Positions 41,882 to 51,443 are shown, counted from the first letter of the stretch. The stretch: DNA of 64,000 nt from Enterocloster asparagiformis (GCA_018380885.1 JAGZSY010000004.1:1-64000), one strand, 5' to 3'. Program-made: numbers and translations. Notes: generated by a model not told the origin, from the sequence alone.

Positions 41882-41897
41882 AAATCAATATTGATTT
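41882..41897. promoter_or_regulatory. 16-bp perfect palindrome in TRAP-LysR divergent region
   Basis: AAATCAATATTGATTT is its own reverse complement. With TTTTATCAAT/ATTGATAAAA (41954-41976) it gives two ATCAAT-type inverted repeats in the 146-bp AT-rich gap, fitting LysR-box sites for both promoters. Confidence 0.6.
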
Positions 41898-41993
41898 ATA
41901 TATTTGAATATATTACAATCAATCCTATAAATCAAATATATAATAATTATATTTTTTATCAATAAAATTGATAAAAGGTGAGGGGGAATTGCT

Positions 41994-42938
41994 GTGGATT
42001 TGAAGTATCTGAATTACATATTGGCTATTGCCAGCGAGGAGACTATCTCAAAGGCTGCGAAAAAGCTTTACATTTCCCAGCCCAATCTCAGCATGTACCT
42101 GGCCAAGCTGGAGAAGGAGGTCGGGGTGCCTCTGTTCTGGCGCAGCGAAAACCGTTATATTCCCACGTCGGCAGGGAAACAGTATATAGAGGCCGCCCGG
42201 AATATATTGGAGATCAGCGATGCCACGGATTTCAGCCTGAACGAACACCGGGAACTGCGCAAGGGCGTGGTCAGGATCGGGATGGCAGCGGATGTACAGA
42301 GAAGCCTGATCCCCTCAGTGCTGCCTCTCTGGAGGCAGATTTTCCCTGGGTATTGTTTCAAGCTCAGCGAAATCAGCGCCCAGCACGCCCAATCCATGCT
42401 GATAAAGAAGCAGATCGACCTTGCGGTGTACCAGGGGGGAGAAATCCGGAGAGAGCTGCGCTACAGGCCGCTGACCCGGGAGGACTTTCTGGTGGTGGTA
42501 CCCAAGACCTTTGGGCTGAGCGGGTACGGGGAGATGGTTGAAAATATAGTCCACCCCTACCTGCCGATCCGGTATCTGGAAAAGCTGCCCATTGTTATGC
42601 AGTCAGGCGGACGCCTGAGGGAGAGGGCAGAGCGGGTTTTCTATGCCAACGGGATCAAGCCCAACGTGGTGGTTGAGACAGGGAGTGTGATTTCAGCCAA
42701 CAAGCTGAGCAATGCCGGGGTGGGATGTTCCTTTATTACCAATATGGTATCGATTTTAGATCAGCGGGACCTTTGCTACACGGATATTTTTTCTATGGAA
42801 CCGCGGGTACTGGACGATGTGTGGATCATGAACTGCGTGTATGCGCCCGAGAACTATTTAAAACCGGTGTTGGAACGGATGACGGAGGTCTGCTATCAGA
42901 AGCTGTGCGAATTTCTCCCGCGTCAGATTATGTGCTGA
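41994..42938 (+). CDS. LysR-family regulator of the TRAP operon
   Basis: 314 residues. N-terminal winged helix LKYLNYILAIASEETISKAA and KKLYISQPNLSMYLAKLEKE, then effector domain with VVRIGMAADVQRSLIPSVLP-type start of the two-lobed fold. GTG start at 41994 after AGGGGG. Divergent orientation from the esterase/TRAP operon, the usual layout of LysR regulators with their target, makes it the likely controller. Confidence 0.92.
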   Translation: MDLKYLNYILAIASEETISKAAKKLYISQPNLSMYLAKLEKEVGVPLFWRSENRYIPTSAGKQYIEAARNILEISDATDFSLNEHRELRKGVVRIGMAADVQRSLIPSVLPLWRQIFPGYCFKLSEISAQHAQSMLIKKQIDLAVYQGGEIRRELRYRPLTREDFLVVVPKTFGLSGYGEMVENIVHPYLPIRYLEKLPIVMQSGGRLRERAERVFYANGIKPNVVVETGSVISANKLSNAGVGCSFITNMVSILDQRDLCYTDIFSMEPRVLDDVWIMNCVYAPENYLKPVLERMTEVCYQKLCEFLPRQIMC

Positions 42939-43007
42939 ATATCACACAGGCAGCCGCGGCAAAAGCATCCCGGAACACCGGAAATTCCGCCTCACTTTAG
43001 AAGTGTC

Positions 43008-43037
43008 TTTACATCCCACGCCGCAAAATGTTATACT
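43008..43037 (+). promoter_or_regulatory. promoter of second ABC-F gene
   Basis: TTTACA (43008-43013), 18-bp spacer, TATACT (43032-43037). Confidence 0.65.
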
Positions 43038-43084
43038 AACACTGCACATAATTGTAATAATATTTCAGAAAAAAGGGTAAACGT

Positions 43085-44941
43085 ATGAATCTGGTAACCA
43101 TTGAACATCTGACAAAATCATATACGGAGCGGCTGCTGTTCGACGATACGGCATTTTCCCTCAACGAGGGGGAGAAGGTTGGCCTGATCGGCGTCAACGG
43201 CACCGGCAAATCCACGCTGTTAAAGATCGTGGCCGGGCTTGTGGAGCCGGACAGCGGCAGCGTGGTGCGGGGCAGGAGCCTCTACATCCGCTATCTGCCC
43301 CAGATTCCGGAGTTTGTGGACAGCGATACCGTGCTGGAGAGCGTGGAGCGGGAAAATGCCTCGGAGCCCCATTTCACCTCCAGGGACGAGCTGCTGGCCA
43401 CTGCTAAAAATATTCTGAACAAGCTGGGAATTACGGATCATGAGGCCAAAATCAAAACCTTGTCCGGCGGGCAGCGCAAGCGCGTGGCGTTGGCCAGCGT
43501 ACTCCTGAGCACGGCGGATTTGCTGATTCTGGACGAGCCCACCAACCATCTGGATAGCCAGATGGCTGACTGGCTGGAGGAGTATCTGAAAAATTTCCGA
43601 GGCGCGCTGCTGATGATCACCCACGACCGGTATTTCCTGGACAGCGTGACCAACCGCATCGTGGAATTGGACAAGGGCAAGCTTTACAGCTACCAGACCA
43701 ACTACGAGGGTTATCTCCAGCTGAAGGCGGAGCGCCTGGACATGGCCCAGGCCACGGAGCGCAAGCGCCAGACCCTGCTGCGCACGGAGCTGGCCTGGAT
43801 GCAGCGGGGCGCCAGGGCGCGTTCCACCAAGCAGAAGGCCCATATCCAGCGGTTTGAGGCGCTGCGGGACCAGAAGGGGCCGGAATTTGACCGCAATGTG
43901 GAGCTGGAGTCCATCGCCTCCCGCCTGGGGAGAACCACGGTGGAATTAAACGGATTGTGCAAGTCCTACGGCGACAAGGTGCTGATTCAGGATTTTACCT
44001 ACATTTTCCTGAAAAGCGACCGCATCGGCATCGTGGGGCCCAACGGCAGCGGCAAGTCCACTCTGATGAAGATGATCGCGGGCTGGGTGCAGCCGGACGC
44101 GGGGACCGTGGAGATCGGCCAGACGGTGAAGCTGGGATATTTCTCCCAGGAGAGCGAGGACATGGACGGCAGCCGCCGGGTGATCGACTACATCCGGGAC
44201 GTGGCGGAGTACGTGAAAACAAAGGACGGCAGCATCAGCGCCAGCCAGATGCTGGAGCGTTTCCTGTTCCCGTCCAGCATGCAGTATACCACAGTGGACC
44301 GGCTGTCCGGCGGGGAGAAGCGCAGATTGTACCTGCTGCGGATTCTCATGGACGCCCCCAACGTTATTTTGCTGGACGAGCCCACCAATGATCTGGACAT
44401 CGCGACCCTGACGATTTTGGAGGATTATCTGGACACCTTCCCGGGCATCGTGGTGACGGTATCCCATGACCGGTATTTCCTGGACCGGGTGGTGAACCGC
44501 ATCTTCGCGTTTGAGGGAAATGGCGTGATCCGCCGGTATGAGGGTGGATTTACAGACTACCAGGCCGCCATATCGAAAAGAGATGAAGGCGAACAGAGCG
44601 TAGAAAAGAGGGGGGATGAGCCGGAAAAGCCGGCCCTGAATCAGTCGGTAAACCGGAATAACTGGAAGGAAGGCCAGAATCTTCCAAAGAAGAAAAAGCT
44701 TACGTTTAAGGAGCAGAAGGACTGGGAAACCATAGAGGATGATATCGCCGGACTGGAAGCCGCCATAGCAGAAGTGGATCGGAAGATGGCGGGGGCTGCC
44801 AGCGATTATGCCAGGCTGAACGAGTTGATGGCGGAAAAAGAAGCCAGGGAGAGAGAGCTGGAGGAAAAGATGGATCGGTGGATGTATTTAAATGAGGTTG
44901 TGGAGGAGATAGAAGCTCAGGCGCGGCAACCGCATGAATAA
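43085..44941 (+). CDS. ABC-F ATPase with Uup-type C-terminal coiled coil
   Basis: 618 residues, two intact ATPase domains: LIGVNGTGKST, LSGGQRKRVALASV and DEPTNHLD in the first; VGPNGSGKST, LSGGEKRRLYLLR and DEPTNDLD in the second. The central linker (about 225-265, LRTELAWMQRGARARSTKQK) is the P-site tRNA-interaction motif. The C-terminal 90 residues are a charged coiled coil (LEAAIAEVDRKMAGAASDYA, then MAEKEARERELEEKMD) as in Uup, which binds DNA/ribosome. Likely role: ribosome stall relief or ribosome assembly. Not a membrane exporter. Confidence 0.93.
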   Translation: MNLVTIEHLTKSYTERLLFDDTAFSLNEGEKVGLIGVNGTGKSTLLKIVAGLVEPDSGSVVRGRSLYIRYLPQIPEFVDSDTVLESVERENASEPHFTSRDELLATAKNILNKLGITDHEAKIKTLSGGQRKRVALASVLLSTADLLILDEPTNHLDSQMADWLEEYLKNFRGALLMITHDRYFLDSVTNRIVELDKGKLYSYQTNYEGYLQLKAERLDMAQATERKRQTLLRTELAWMQRGARARSTKQKAHIQRFEALRDQKGPEFDRNVELESIASRLGRTTVELNGLCKSYGDKVLIQDFTYIFLKSDRIGIVGPNGSGKSTLMKMIAGWVQPDAGTVEIGQTVKLGYFSQESEDMDGSRRVIDYIRDVAEYVKTKDGSISASQMLERFLFPSSMQYTTVDRLSGGEKRRLYLLRILMDAPNVILLDEPTNDLDIATLTILEDYLDTFPGIVVTVSHDRYFLDRVVNRIFAFEGNGVIRRYEGGFTDYQAAISKRDEGEQSVEKRGDEPEKPALNQSVNRNNWKEGQNLPKKKKLTFKEQKDWETIEDDIAGLEAAIAEVDRKMAGAASDYARLNELMAEKEARERELEEKMDRWMYLNEVVEEIEAQARQPHE

Positions 44942-44965
44942 ATATGGAAGCCCGGTCCAGGCGCC

Positions 44966-44994
44966 TTTACAGTTCCCATGAGTTATGTTAAAAT
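44966..44994 (+). promoter_or_regulatory. promoter of LacI-type regulator gene
   Basis: TTTACA (44966-44971), 17-bp spacer, TAAAAT (44989-44994). Confidence 0.7.
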
Positions 44995-44996
44995 GA

Positions 44997-45012
44997 ATGA
45001 AACATATTTCAT
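44997..45012. promoter_or_regulatory. LacI-family operator O1 (autoregulation)
   Basis: ATGAAACATATTTCAT, a near-perfect palindrome 2 bp downstream of the -10 box, in the leader of the regulator itself. Same core as at 46138 and 46217. Confidence 0.8.
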
Positions 45013-45027
45013 GGAGGCGAATACAGT

Positions 45028-46008
45028 ATGGCAAGTATCAGAGAAGTGGCAAAGCGGGCAGGCGTAGCCGCCTGCACCGTTTCCCGCGTTCTAAATGGGA
45101 CAGTTGCGGTGAGCCCGGAAACCAGGCGGAAGATTGAGCAGGCGATGGAGGAGCTGGACTATATCCCCAACGAGCTGGCCCGGGGGATGTTTCGCCGGAA
45201 GGCCGGGATTGTTGCAATGCTGGTGCCCAGCATCAAGCATCCGTTTTTCGCCTCCCTTGCCGACTGTATTGAACGGAAGCTTTATGAGCAGGGGTACAAG
45301 CTCATGCTGTGCAGCACCTCGGACGATGTGGAGCGGGAGCGGGAATATCTGAAGTTCTTAAAATCCAATATCGTGGACGGGGTTATCATGGCGGTGAACA
45401 ATCTGGACAAGCATGATTATGAAGCCTTCCAGAAGCCTATGATTATGCTGGATTACGACGTTGCCGGGAAGATTCCCGTGGTTGTCTCGGACCACCGTAT
45501 GGGGGGCCGCCTGGCCGCCGGAGAGTTTATAAAAAATCATTGCAAGTATGTTATCCACCTGTGCAATGATGAGCCGGCCAGCCGCGTCATCTCCTACGAG
45601 GCGCATCTGGAGCTGGAAGCTGCGTTGAAAGCACAGGGCATTGACAGCCGGAAAGTGGAAATAAAGTGGAACAGCTTTGATTTCGACGGCTATTTTGAGC
45701 TTGCCAGGCTGATACTGGAGAACTATCCGGAGATTGACGGGGTGATGGCGGCTGATATGCCGGCAATCGCATTTTTAAATGCGGCGCAGGCTTTGGGCAG
45801 GAGGATACCGGAGGAGTTCAGCGTCGTGGCCTATGACGGCACTTATGTGGTCAATATGAACCAGCAGAAGCTGACGACGATTGTCCAGCCCATTGAGACA
45901 ATCTCAGAGCGTGTGGTGGAGGTTATGATGAAGCTGGTGGATAAGGAGACAATTGAGCTGCGGGACGTGAGAATCCCGGTGAGCCTCAGGCAGGGAAAAA
46001 CAACTTAA
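45028..46008 (+). CDS. LacI-family repressor of alpha-glucoside uptake
   Basis: 326 residues. N-terminal helix-turn-helix and hinge: SIREVAKRAGVAACTVSRVL then NELARGMF; then the periplasmic-binding-like effector core starting GIVAMLVPSIKHPFFASLAD. The ATGAAACATRTTTCAT operators in front of it and of the ABC operon match the LacI mode of binding. It should release DNA on binding an alpha-glucoside. Start after GGAGG. Confidence 0.93.
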   Translation: MASIREVAKRAGVAACTVSRVLNGTVAVSPETRRKIEQAMEELDYIPNELARGMFRRKAGIVAMLVPSIKHPFFASLADCIERKLYEQGYKLMLCSTSDDVEREREYLKFLKSNIVDGVIMAVNNLDKHDYEAFQKPMIMLDYDVAGKIPVVVSDHRMGGRLAAGEFIKNHCKYVIHLCNDEPASRVISYEAHLELEAALKAQGIDSRKVEIKWNSFDFDGYFELARLILENYPEIDGVMAADMPAIAFLNAAQALGRRIPEEFSVVAYDGTYVVNMNQQKLTTIVQPIETISERVVEVMMKLVDKETIELRDVRIPVSLRQGKTT

Positions 46009-46095
46009 AAGAAGCCGCGGCTGACGGTGGATACAGGGAAGGCCTCCGCGTTTAAAATTTATAACCTGGAATCAGAGAAAAATCAGGAAAACATA

Positions 46096-46124
46096 TTGAC
46101 TTTGTGAAAAGCAGAGCGTATAAT
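46096..46124 (+). promoter_or_regulatory. promoter of alpha-glucoside ABC operon
   Basis: TTGACT (46096-46101), 17-bp spacer, perfect TATAAT (46119-46124). Confidence 0.82.
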
Positions 46125-46137
46125 GCGTATATAGGAT

Positions 46138-46153
46138 ATGAAACATGTTTCAA
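46138..46153. promoter_or_regulatory. LacI-family operator O2
   Basis: ATGAAACATGTTTCAA centred on GAAACATGTTTC, a perfect 12-bp palindrome, 13 bp downstream of the -10 box, covering the start of transcription. Confidence 0.82.
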
Positions 46154-46216
46154 ACAGAGCGGCAACAAAAAGAAACCTACAATAGGCCCCACAGCGGGGC
46201 CAAAAAAATGATCGAT

Positions 46217-46232
46217 ATGAAACACGTTTCAT
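46217..46232. promoter_or_regulatory. LacI-family operator O3
   Basis: ATGAAACACGTTTCAT in the leader, 79 bp after O2, allowing looping or roadblock repression. The gap 46009-46280 holds only this promoter region. Confidence 0.78.
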
Positions 46233-46280
46233 TTGCGGCGGGAAACAGTGGGGAGCAGACAGGAAGGAGTAGGAACCGGG

Positions 46281-47753
46281 ATGAGGGTGAAACAGGCAGT
46301 ACTGATTTTGGCGGCTGGCATCATGGCGGTGGGACTTGCAGGGTGCGGACAAAAAACAAAGGATTATGACGTCTATTTCTTTAACAGCAAATCAGAAATT
46401 GCGGAGAGCTTGGATGAACTGGCAAAAACGTATGAGGCGGAGACCGGCAAGCGGGTGAAAACCTTTACCGTAGGTACGACGGAGAGCGCGGAGACGATGC
46501 GCTCGGAATTAAAATCCAGGGATTATCCGACCGTCTTTACCTCCAACGCGGTGGCGTTTGAGGAATGGAAGTCGGCGGGATACGCGGTGGGCGTGGATGG
46601 GATTATGAACCCGGAATTAAAAGCGCTTTACGAGGAGCTGCCGGATACCATCAAGCTTCAGTTCGACGGGGAAGGCAACTATGGTATTCCGTACAATATT
46701 GAGGGCTATGGACTGATAGCCGACAGGCGGATGATTATGGGCATTCTGGGGCTGGATGATATCAGCGCTTTCCAGGCAGATTACGGGGAAGCCGGATATG
46801 AGGAGTTCCGGGATATGGTTGTGGCCATGGACGCTTTTATCCGGGGCGAGCCTGGCCGGACGTTTACTCTGAACGGTAATCGGTACGCCGCATCCGGCGG
46901 GAAAAGCGGGATTACGGAAAATTTAAACGGCGTGTTCTCCATCGCAGGCGCGGAGAAGTGGACATACGGCAATCATTTTGGGAATTACCCCATCAGCGCT
47001 GTATACAAGGACGTCTACGACGTGCGGGGAGCGGACGCTTCCAAGGCGGATCAGCTTTTAGAGCCTTTGGTAAAGTCCTTAAAAGAGCTGGATTTCCTCA
47101 CCCGATATGCGGCCGGCGCCGACGGGCCGGTAGAGCGGGGGCCCCGGTTCATCAATTCCACTGTCACCGGTTACGACCAGGCGGTGCAGAACTTTGCGGA
47201 GGGCAAGGCGGTCTTTATCAAGAACGGCAACTGGATATACAGCAACGTGGCTAAGATATCTGAGGATGCGGCGGAGAATCTGATCATGCTTCCCATGAAG
47301 CTGAACTTTGAGGACAGCGATATCACGGTAGAAGGCTTAAATGTCAAACAGATGAACCGCTCGATTCCGGAATTTGTATCGCAGTACTATGTGATTAACG
47401 CTAAGGCCACGGAGCAGGAGAGAAGGGATGCCGAGGACTTTGTGCTGTGGCTCAACACCTCCGACACTGGAAAAGATTTTATCATTAACCGTTTTGCGTT
47501 TGTGCCGTTTAATGCGGACGAACATACGAAGCTGGATAACCCGCTGTCCAATGAGCTGATAAACTATAAGCTGAAGGGGAATCTGCTGGCGAACCCATTT
47601 GACGCGGCCCCTGCCGCATGGGGAACCGAAATGTATGGAAAATATCTGATGGAGCAGCTGTTTATAGACCCGGAGGACTGGTCGGAGGAGAGGCTTTACG
47701 ATATTGCCAGGGACTGTATCGACTATTGGAAATCCGGCATGGATGAGTGGTAA
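46281..47753 (+). CDS. sugar ABC transporter, solute-binding lipoprotein (family 1)
   Basis: 490 residues from ATG 46281 (SD AGGAAGGAG). Signal peptide with lipobox VGLAGC, then a two-lobed family 1 fold: YDVYFFNSKSEIAESLDELA, TVFTSNAVAFEEWKSAGYAV and YGIPYNIEGYGLIADRRMI, then FAEGKAVFIKNGNWIYSNV. Family 1 proteins bind malto-oligosaccharides and other oligosaccharides. With the alpha-glucosidase downstream it should bind an alpha-linked gluco-oligosaccharide such as isomaltose or maltose. Confidence 0.93.
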   Translation: MRVKQAVLILAAGIMAVGLAGCGQKTKDYDVYFFNSKSEIAESLDELAKTYEAETGKRVKTFTVGTTESAETMRSELKSRDYPTVFTSNAVAFEEWKSAGYAVGVDGIMNPELKALYEELPDTIKLQFDGEGNYGIPYNIEGYGLIADRRMIMGILGLDDISAFQADYGEAGYEEFRDMVVAMDAFIRGEPGRTFTLNGNRYAASGGKSGITENLNGVFSIAGAEKWTYGNHFGNYPISAVYKDVYDVRGADASKADQLLEPLVKSLKELDFLTRYAAGADGPVERGPRFINSTVTGYDQAVQNFAEGKAVFIKNGNWIYSNVAKISEDAAENLIMLPMKLNFEDSDITVEGLNVKQMNRSIPEFVSQYYVINAKATEQERRDAEDFVLWLNTSDTGKDFIINRFAFVPFNADEHTKLDNPLSNELINYKLKGNLLANPFDAAPAAWGTEMYGKYLMEQLFIDPEDWSEERLYDIARDCIDYWKSGMDEW

Positions 47754-47765
47754 AGGGGAGAGGAA

Positions 47766-48662
47766 ATGGAGAGATACTATAATAAATGGTTTAAGATTCT
47801 GGTAATCCCGGCGATCCTGTTGTTCACTGTGGTCATTCTGCTTCCGTTTGGCATGGGACTTGCCTATTCCTTTACGGCATGGCGCGGGTCCTATTTCAAG
47901 GGCGCCGAGCACTGGTGGGGAGCCCTGGTTGGACTTAAGAATTACATCAAAGTGTTTCATTCCCAGAAATTCATGACAGCCCTCATCTACACGTTGAAAT
48001 TTACGGTGGTGGCGGTGATTTTCAAAAATGTCACCAGCCTCTGTCTGGCGATGATGGTCAAGAAGATTGGAAAGGGGAAGGGGATGTTTCGGACGATTTA
48101 TTTCTTCCCCAACCTTCTCGGCGGTCTGGCCATGGGCTTTGTGTGGAGCTTTATTTTCCAGAACGTGTTTTCCGTTATGCTGTTCGGCGGGGATTCACCG
48201 CTCCAGATTCCATTTTTGTGCAATATGCTTCAGGATCCGCACAAGGCGGTGATTGCCATGGCTATGATGGCCACGTGGCAGACGGCGGGCTACATGATGA
48301 TCATTTACTTGAACGGTTTAAACAATATTCCGGAGGACTTATACGAGGCGGCCTCCATTGACGGGGCTTCTGCCTGGCAGAAATTCAAGCGCATTACGGT
48401 CCCTATGCTGATGCCCGCGTTTACGGTGGTATTTTTCCTCACGTTATCCGGCAGCTTTAAAATGCTGGATGAGAACCTGGCCCTGACGGAAGGGAACTTT
48501 GGCACCCGGATGCTGTCTTTGCAGATTCTGCTCTCAACCAGGGAGAACACGCCGCCAAACTACGGCATGGCCCAGGCCCAGGCGGTCATATTCTTTTTAC
48601 TGATTGCGGTTATCTCGATTGTGCAGGTTATCATCACCAAGCGAAAGGAGATTGAGGCATAG
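47766..48662 (+). CDS. sugar ABC transporter permease 1 (MalF-like)
   Basis: 298 residues, six membrane helices. The N-terminus ILVIPAILLFTVVILLPFGM and the EAA loop NNIPEDLYEAASIDGASAWQ (about residues 194-213), with KRITVPMLMP, are those of the MalF/UgpA permease family. It pairs with the next permease; there are no bases between the genes. Confidence 0.95.
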   Translation: MERYYNKWFKILVIPAILLFTVVILLPFGMGLAYSFTAWRGSYFKGAEHWWGALVGLKNYIKVFHSQKFMTALIYTLKFTVVAVIFKNVTSLCLAMMVKKIGKGKGMFRTIYFFPNLLGGLAMGFVWSFIFQNVFSVMLFGGDSPLQIPFLCNMLQDPHKAVIAMAMMATWQTAGYMMIIYLNGLNNIPEDLYEAASIDGASAWQKFKRITVPMLMPAFTVVFFLTLSGSFKMLDENLALTEGNFGTRMLSLQILLSTRENTPPNYGMAQAQAVIFFLLIAVISIVQVIITKRKEIEA

Positions 48663-49499
48663 ATGAACGGGAAGAAAAATGTAATAAAATTCGGTTTATA
48701 CGCGGTGCTGGCTCTGATCGCCGTATACACGCTGTTCCCCATATATTTTCTGTTTGTGAACTCCTTTAAGAACCAGAAGGAAATTGTGGCGGCGCCCATG
48801 TCCCTGCCGGCGGCCTGGAATTTTGATTATCTGAAAAACGCAGCCTCCCAGATCCATCTGGTGGAGTCGGCGTCAAATACCATCCTCATCACGGTTGTGG
48901 CCGTTACGCTGATTGTCCTGGTGGCTTCTGTCACCGCGTGGATGATGGTGAGAAGCAAGAGTAAGGCCAGCGATGTGCTGTTTCTGGTATTTACTGCGGC
49001 CATGCTGATACCGTTCCAGTCCGTGATGTATCCGCTGGTCAGCCTGATGGAAGGCTTGGGACTTAAGAATACCTTTGGCCTGATTTTGATGTACGGCGGA
49101 TTTGGCCTGAGCATGACGGTCTTTATGTACCACGGATTTTTTAAGGGCGTTCCTCTGTCTCTGGAGGAAGCGGCCGTTATCGACGGGGCCAATATCTTCC
49201 AGCTGTTCTTCCACATCGTGTTCCCGTTGGTGAAACCGATCACGGCCACGGTTATCATCACCAACGCAATGTGGATATGGAATGATTACCTGCTTCCGTT
49301 TTTAATTATTGGAAACAACAAGAGCAAGACGCTGACCCTCAGCTTGTATTATGCAAAGAGCTTGTCGGGCCAGTACGGCAACCCGTGGGAGCTGATCTTT
49401 CCGGCAGTGCTGATTTGCGTGATTCCAATACTGGTGATATTTATCTTTTTGCAGAAAAACATTATAGAGGGCATTGCGGCCGGAGCAGTCAAAGGATAG
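48663..49499 (+). CDS. sugar ABC transporter permease 2 (MalG-like)
   Basis: 278 residues, six helices. YAVLALIAVYTLFPIYFLFV start, GVPLSLEEAAVIDGANIFQL EAA loop with FFHIVFPLVKP and the terminal GIAAGAVKG (MalG signature) identify it. Start ATG 48663 directly follows the stop of permease 1. No ATPase gene is in the cluster, so an MsmX/MsmK-type multi-use ATPase encoded elsewhere must energise it. Confidence 0.95.
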   Translation: MNGKKNVIKFGLYAVLALIAVYTLFPIYFLFVNSFKNQKEIVAAPMSLPAAWNFDYLKNAASQIHLVESASNTILITVVAVTLIVLVASVTAWMMVRSKSKASDVLFLVFTAAMLIPFQSVMYPLVSLMEGLGLKNTFGLILMYGGFGLSMTVFMYHGFFKGVPLSLEEAAVIDGANIFQLFFHIVFPLVKPITATVIITNAMWIWNDYLLPFLIIGNNKSKTLTLSLYYAKSLSGQYGNPWELIFPAVLICVIPILVIFIFLQKNIIEGIAAGAVKG

Positions 49500-49511
49500 G
49501 AGGTAGCAGGG

Positions 49512-51182
49512 ATGAAACAGGAATGGTGGAAGGAAGTTGTCGTATATCAGATTTACCCCAAGAGTTTTCAGGACACGGATGGGGATGGGGTGGGGGATAT
49601 CCCGGGAATTATCAGCCGGCTGGATTATCTCTGGTGGCTGGGAGTGGATGTGCTGTGGATATCTCCAATGTACTGCTCTCCGATGGTGGATAACGGCTAT
49701 GACATTTCCGATTATTATCACATTGACCCCACATTCGGAACAGATGAGGATATGGACCGGCTGATTGAGGAGGCGGGAAAACGGGGGATGAAGATTCTGA
49801 TGGATTTGGTGGTGAACCATACCTCGGATAAACATCCCTGGTTCCAGGCTGCAATGGCTGACATGGACAGCGAGTATGCGTCCTATTATGTCTTTAAGGA
49901 CGGAAGAGATGGCTGCCCGCCGGACAATTTAAGATCCTATTTTGGCGGCTCCGCGTGGGAGCGGGTGGGAGACACGAACCGGTATTACTTCCACGCCTTT
50001 GGAAAGCAGCAGCCGGATTTAAACTGGGATAATCCAAAGCTGCGGGAAGAAATCTATCAGATGATGAACTACTGGCTGGACAAAGGCGTGTGCGGGTTCC
50101 GGGTGGATGCGATTGGGAATATCAAGAAGAACCTGGTTCTGGACCGTTACCCGGCGGATGGGCCCGACGGCCTGTGCTATGCGGGAACCTGGATTCAGAA
50201 TCAGCCCGGTATTGAGACCTTCCTGGCCGAGATGAAGGAGCGGACCTTAAAGCCCCACAACAGCATGACGGTGGCGGAAGTCGGGGTGCCGGAGGAGCGG
50301 CTGGAGGAGTTTGTGGGCAAAGATGGATTTTTCTCCATGGTCTTTGATTTCAGCTATACGGACATCGACGTGCCGGATTCGGCGGAATGGTTTGTTCCCA
50401 CCGGCTGGACGGTCAAGGATATCCGGGAAAATGTGTTCCATTCCCAGACAGCCACACAGGCCATTGGCTGGGGCGCGGTATATCTGGAAAATCACGACCA
50501 GCCCCGGTCCATCAATAAATATATTCCGGAAGCCGATATCAACCGGTACAGCAAAACTATGCTGGGCACCCTGTTCATGATGCTGCGCGGGACGCCGTTC
50601 ATCTACCAGGGTCAGGAGATTGGAATGACCAATATCCATATGGATACCCTGAACGACTACGATGATCTGGCCACTCACGACCAGTACCGCAGGGCGTTGG
50701 AAGCCGGCGTGGGAGAGGAGGCGGCGTGGGAGGCCGTCTACCGGAGGAGCCGGGACAACAGCAGGACGCCCATGCAGTGGGAGGACGAGAGCCAGGCCGG
50801 TTTTTCCGGCGCGGAGCAGACATGGCTGAAGGTGAATCCCAATTATAAGGAGATAAATGTAAAGAAGGAGCAGTCGGATGAGCAGTCGGTTCTCCACTAT
50901 TACCGGAAGCTGATTGGGATGAGGAAGCGGGAGGAATACCGGGATGTGGTAATCTTTGGAACCTTTGAACCCTACGATACAGATGCTGAGCAGGTGATCG
51001 CCTACGAGCGGATATTGGACGAGAAGCGGCTTTTAATCCTGAATAATTTTGGAAAGCGGGAGCAGGAGGTGCGGCTGCCGGAGAATATCGGAAGTGCGGT
51101 GCTCTGTAATTATGACGCGGAACAGGACTTTGCGGATGGGATTTACAGGCTGAGGCCTTATGAGAGTGTGATCCTGAGTTAA
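49512..51182 (+). CDS. GH13 alpha-glucosidase (oligo-1,6-glucosidase type)
   Basis: 556 residues, full length for GH13 subfamily 31. Catalytic regions are intact: DLVVNHTSD (I), GFRVDAIGN (II, nucleophile Asp), MTVAEVGVP (III, acid/base Glu) and LENHDQPRS (IV, Asp). VVYQIYPKSFQDTDGDGVGD at the N-terminus is diagnostic, with a C-terminal beta-sandwich from about 480. Cytosolic; should hydrolyse isomaltose, isomaltulose, trehalulose or short maltosaccharides brought in by the ABC system. SD AGGAGG. Confidence 0.95.
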   Translation: MKQEWWKEVVVYQIYPKSFQDTDGDGVGDIPGIISRLDYLWWLGVDVLWISPMYCSPMVDNGYDISDYYHIDPTFGTDEDMDRLIEEAGKRGMKILMDLVVNHTSDKHPWFQAAMADMDSEYASYYVFKDGRDGCPPDNLRSYFGGSAWERVGDTNRYYFHAFGKQQPDLNWDNPKLREEIYQMMNYWLDKGVCGFRVDAIGNIKKNLVLDRYPADGPDGLCYAGTWIQNQPGIETFLAEMKERTLKPHNSMTVAEVGVPEERLEEFVGKDGFFSMVFDFSYTDIDVPDSAEWFVPTGWTVKDIRENVFHSQTATQAIGWGAVYLENHDQPRSINKYIPEADINRYSKTMLGTLFMMLRGTPFIYQGQEIGMTNIHMDTLNDYDDLATHDQYRRALEAGVGEEAAWEAVYRRSRDNSRTPMQWEDESQAGFSGAEQTWLKVNPNYKEINVKKEQSDEQSVLHYYRKLIGMRKREEYRDVVIFGTFEPYDTDAEQVIAYERILDEKRLLILNNFGKREQEVRLPENIGSAVLCNYDAEQDFADGIYRLRPYESVILS

Positions 51183-51206
51183 AGCGGATGTGATGATATG
51201 AGCGGA

Positions 51207-51245
51207 AAATGCCCTGTGGGACCTTATGGTACACAGGGCATTTCG
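51207..51245 (+). terminator. terminator-like hairpin after alpha-glucosidase
   Basis: AAATGCCCTGTG / CACAGGGCATTT stem, perfect 12 bp, with a short T run only. Rest of 51183-51627 contains a promoter at 51444. Confidence 0.7.
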
Positions 51246-51443
51246 GATGCCGGTCAAAGGGATAATGAGGGGATGGAATTGATTCGGCATTCCACAACAA
51301 AAAAACGGTTGACTGGGTAGAAATGGAGACATCCGGGAGGAAACAGGAGACTTTTTAAGGAACTATCATTTTTAGGATATGACAGATAGATTTAGCGGCG
51401 GAACTTATTCACGGGTTTTGCGTGGAAGCTCAAGATTAATACC

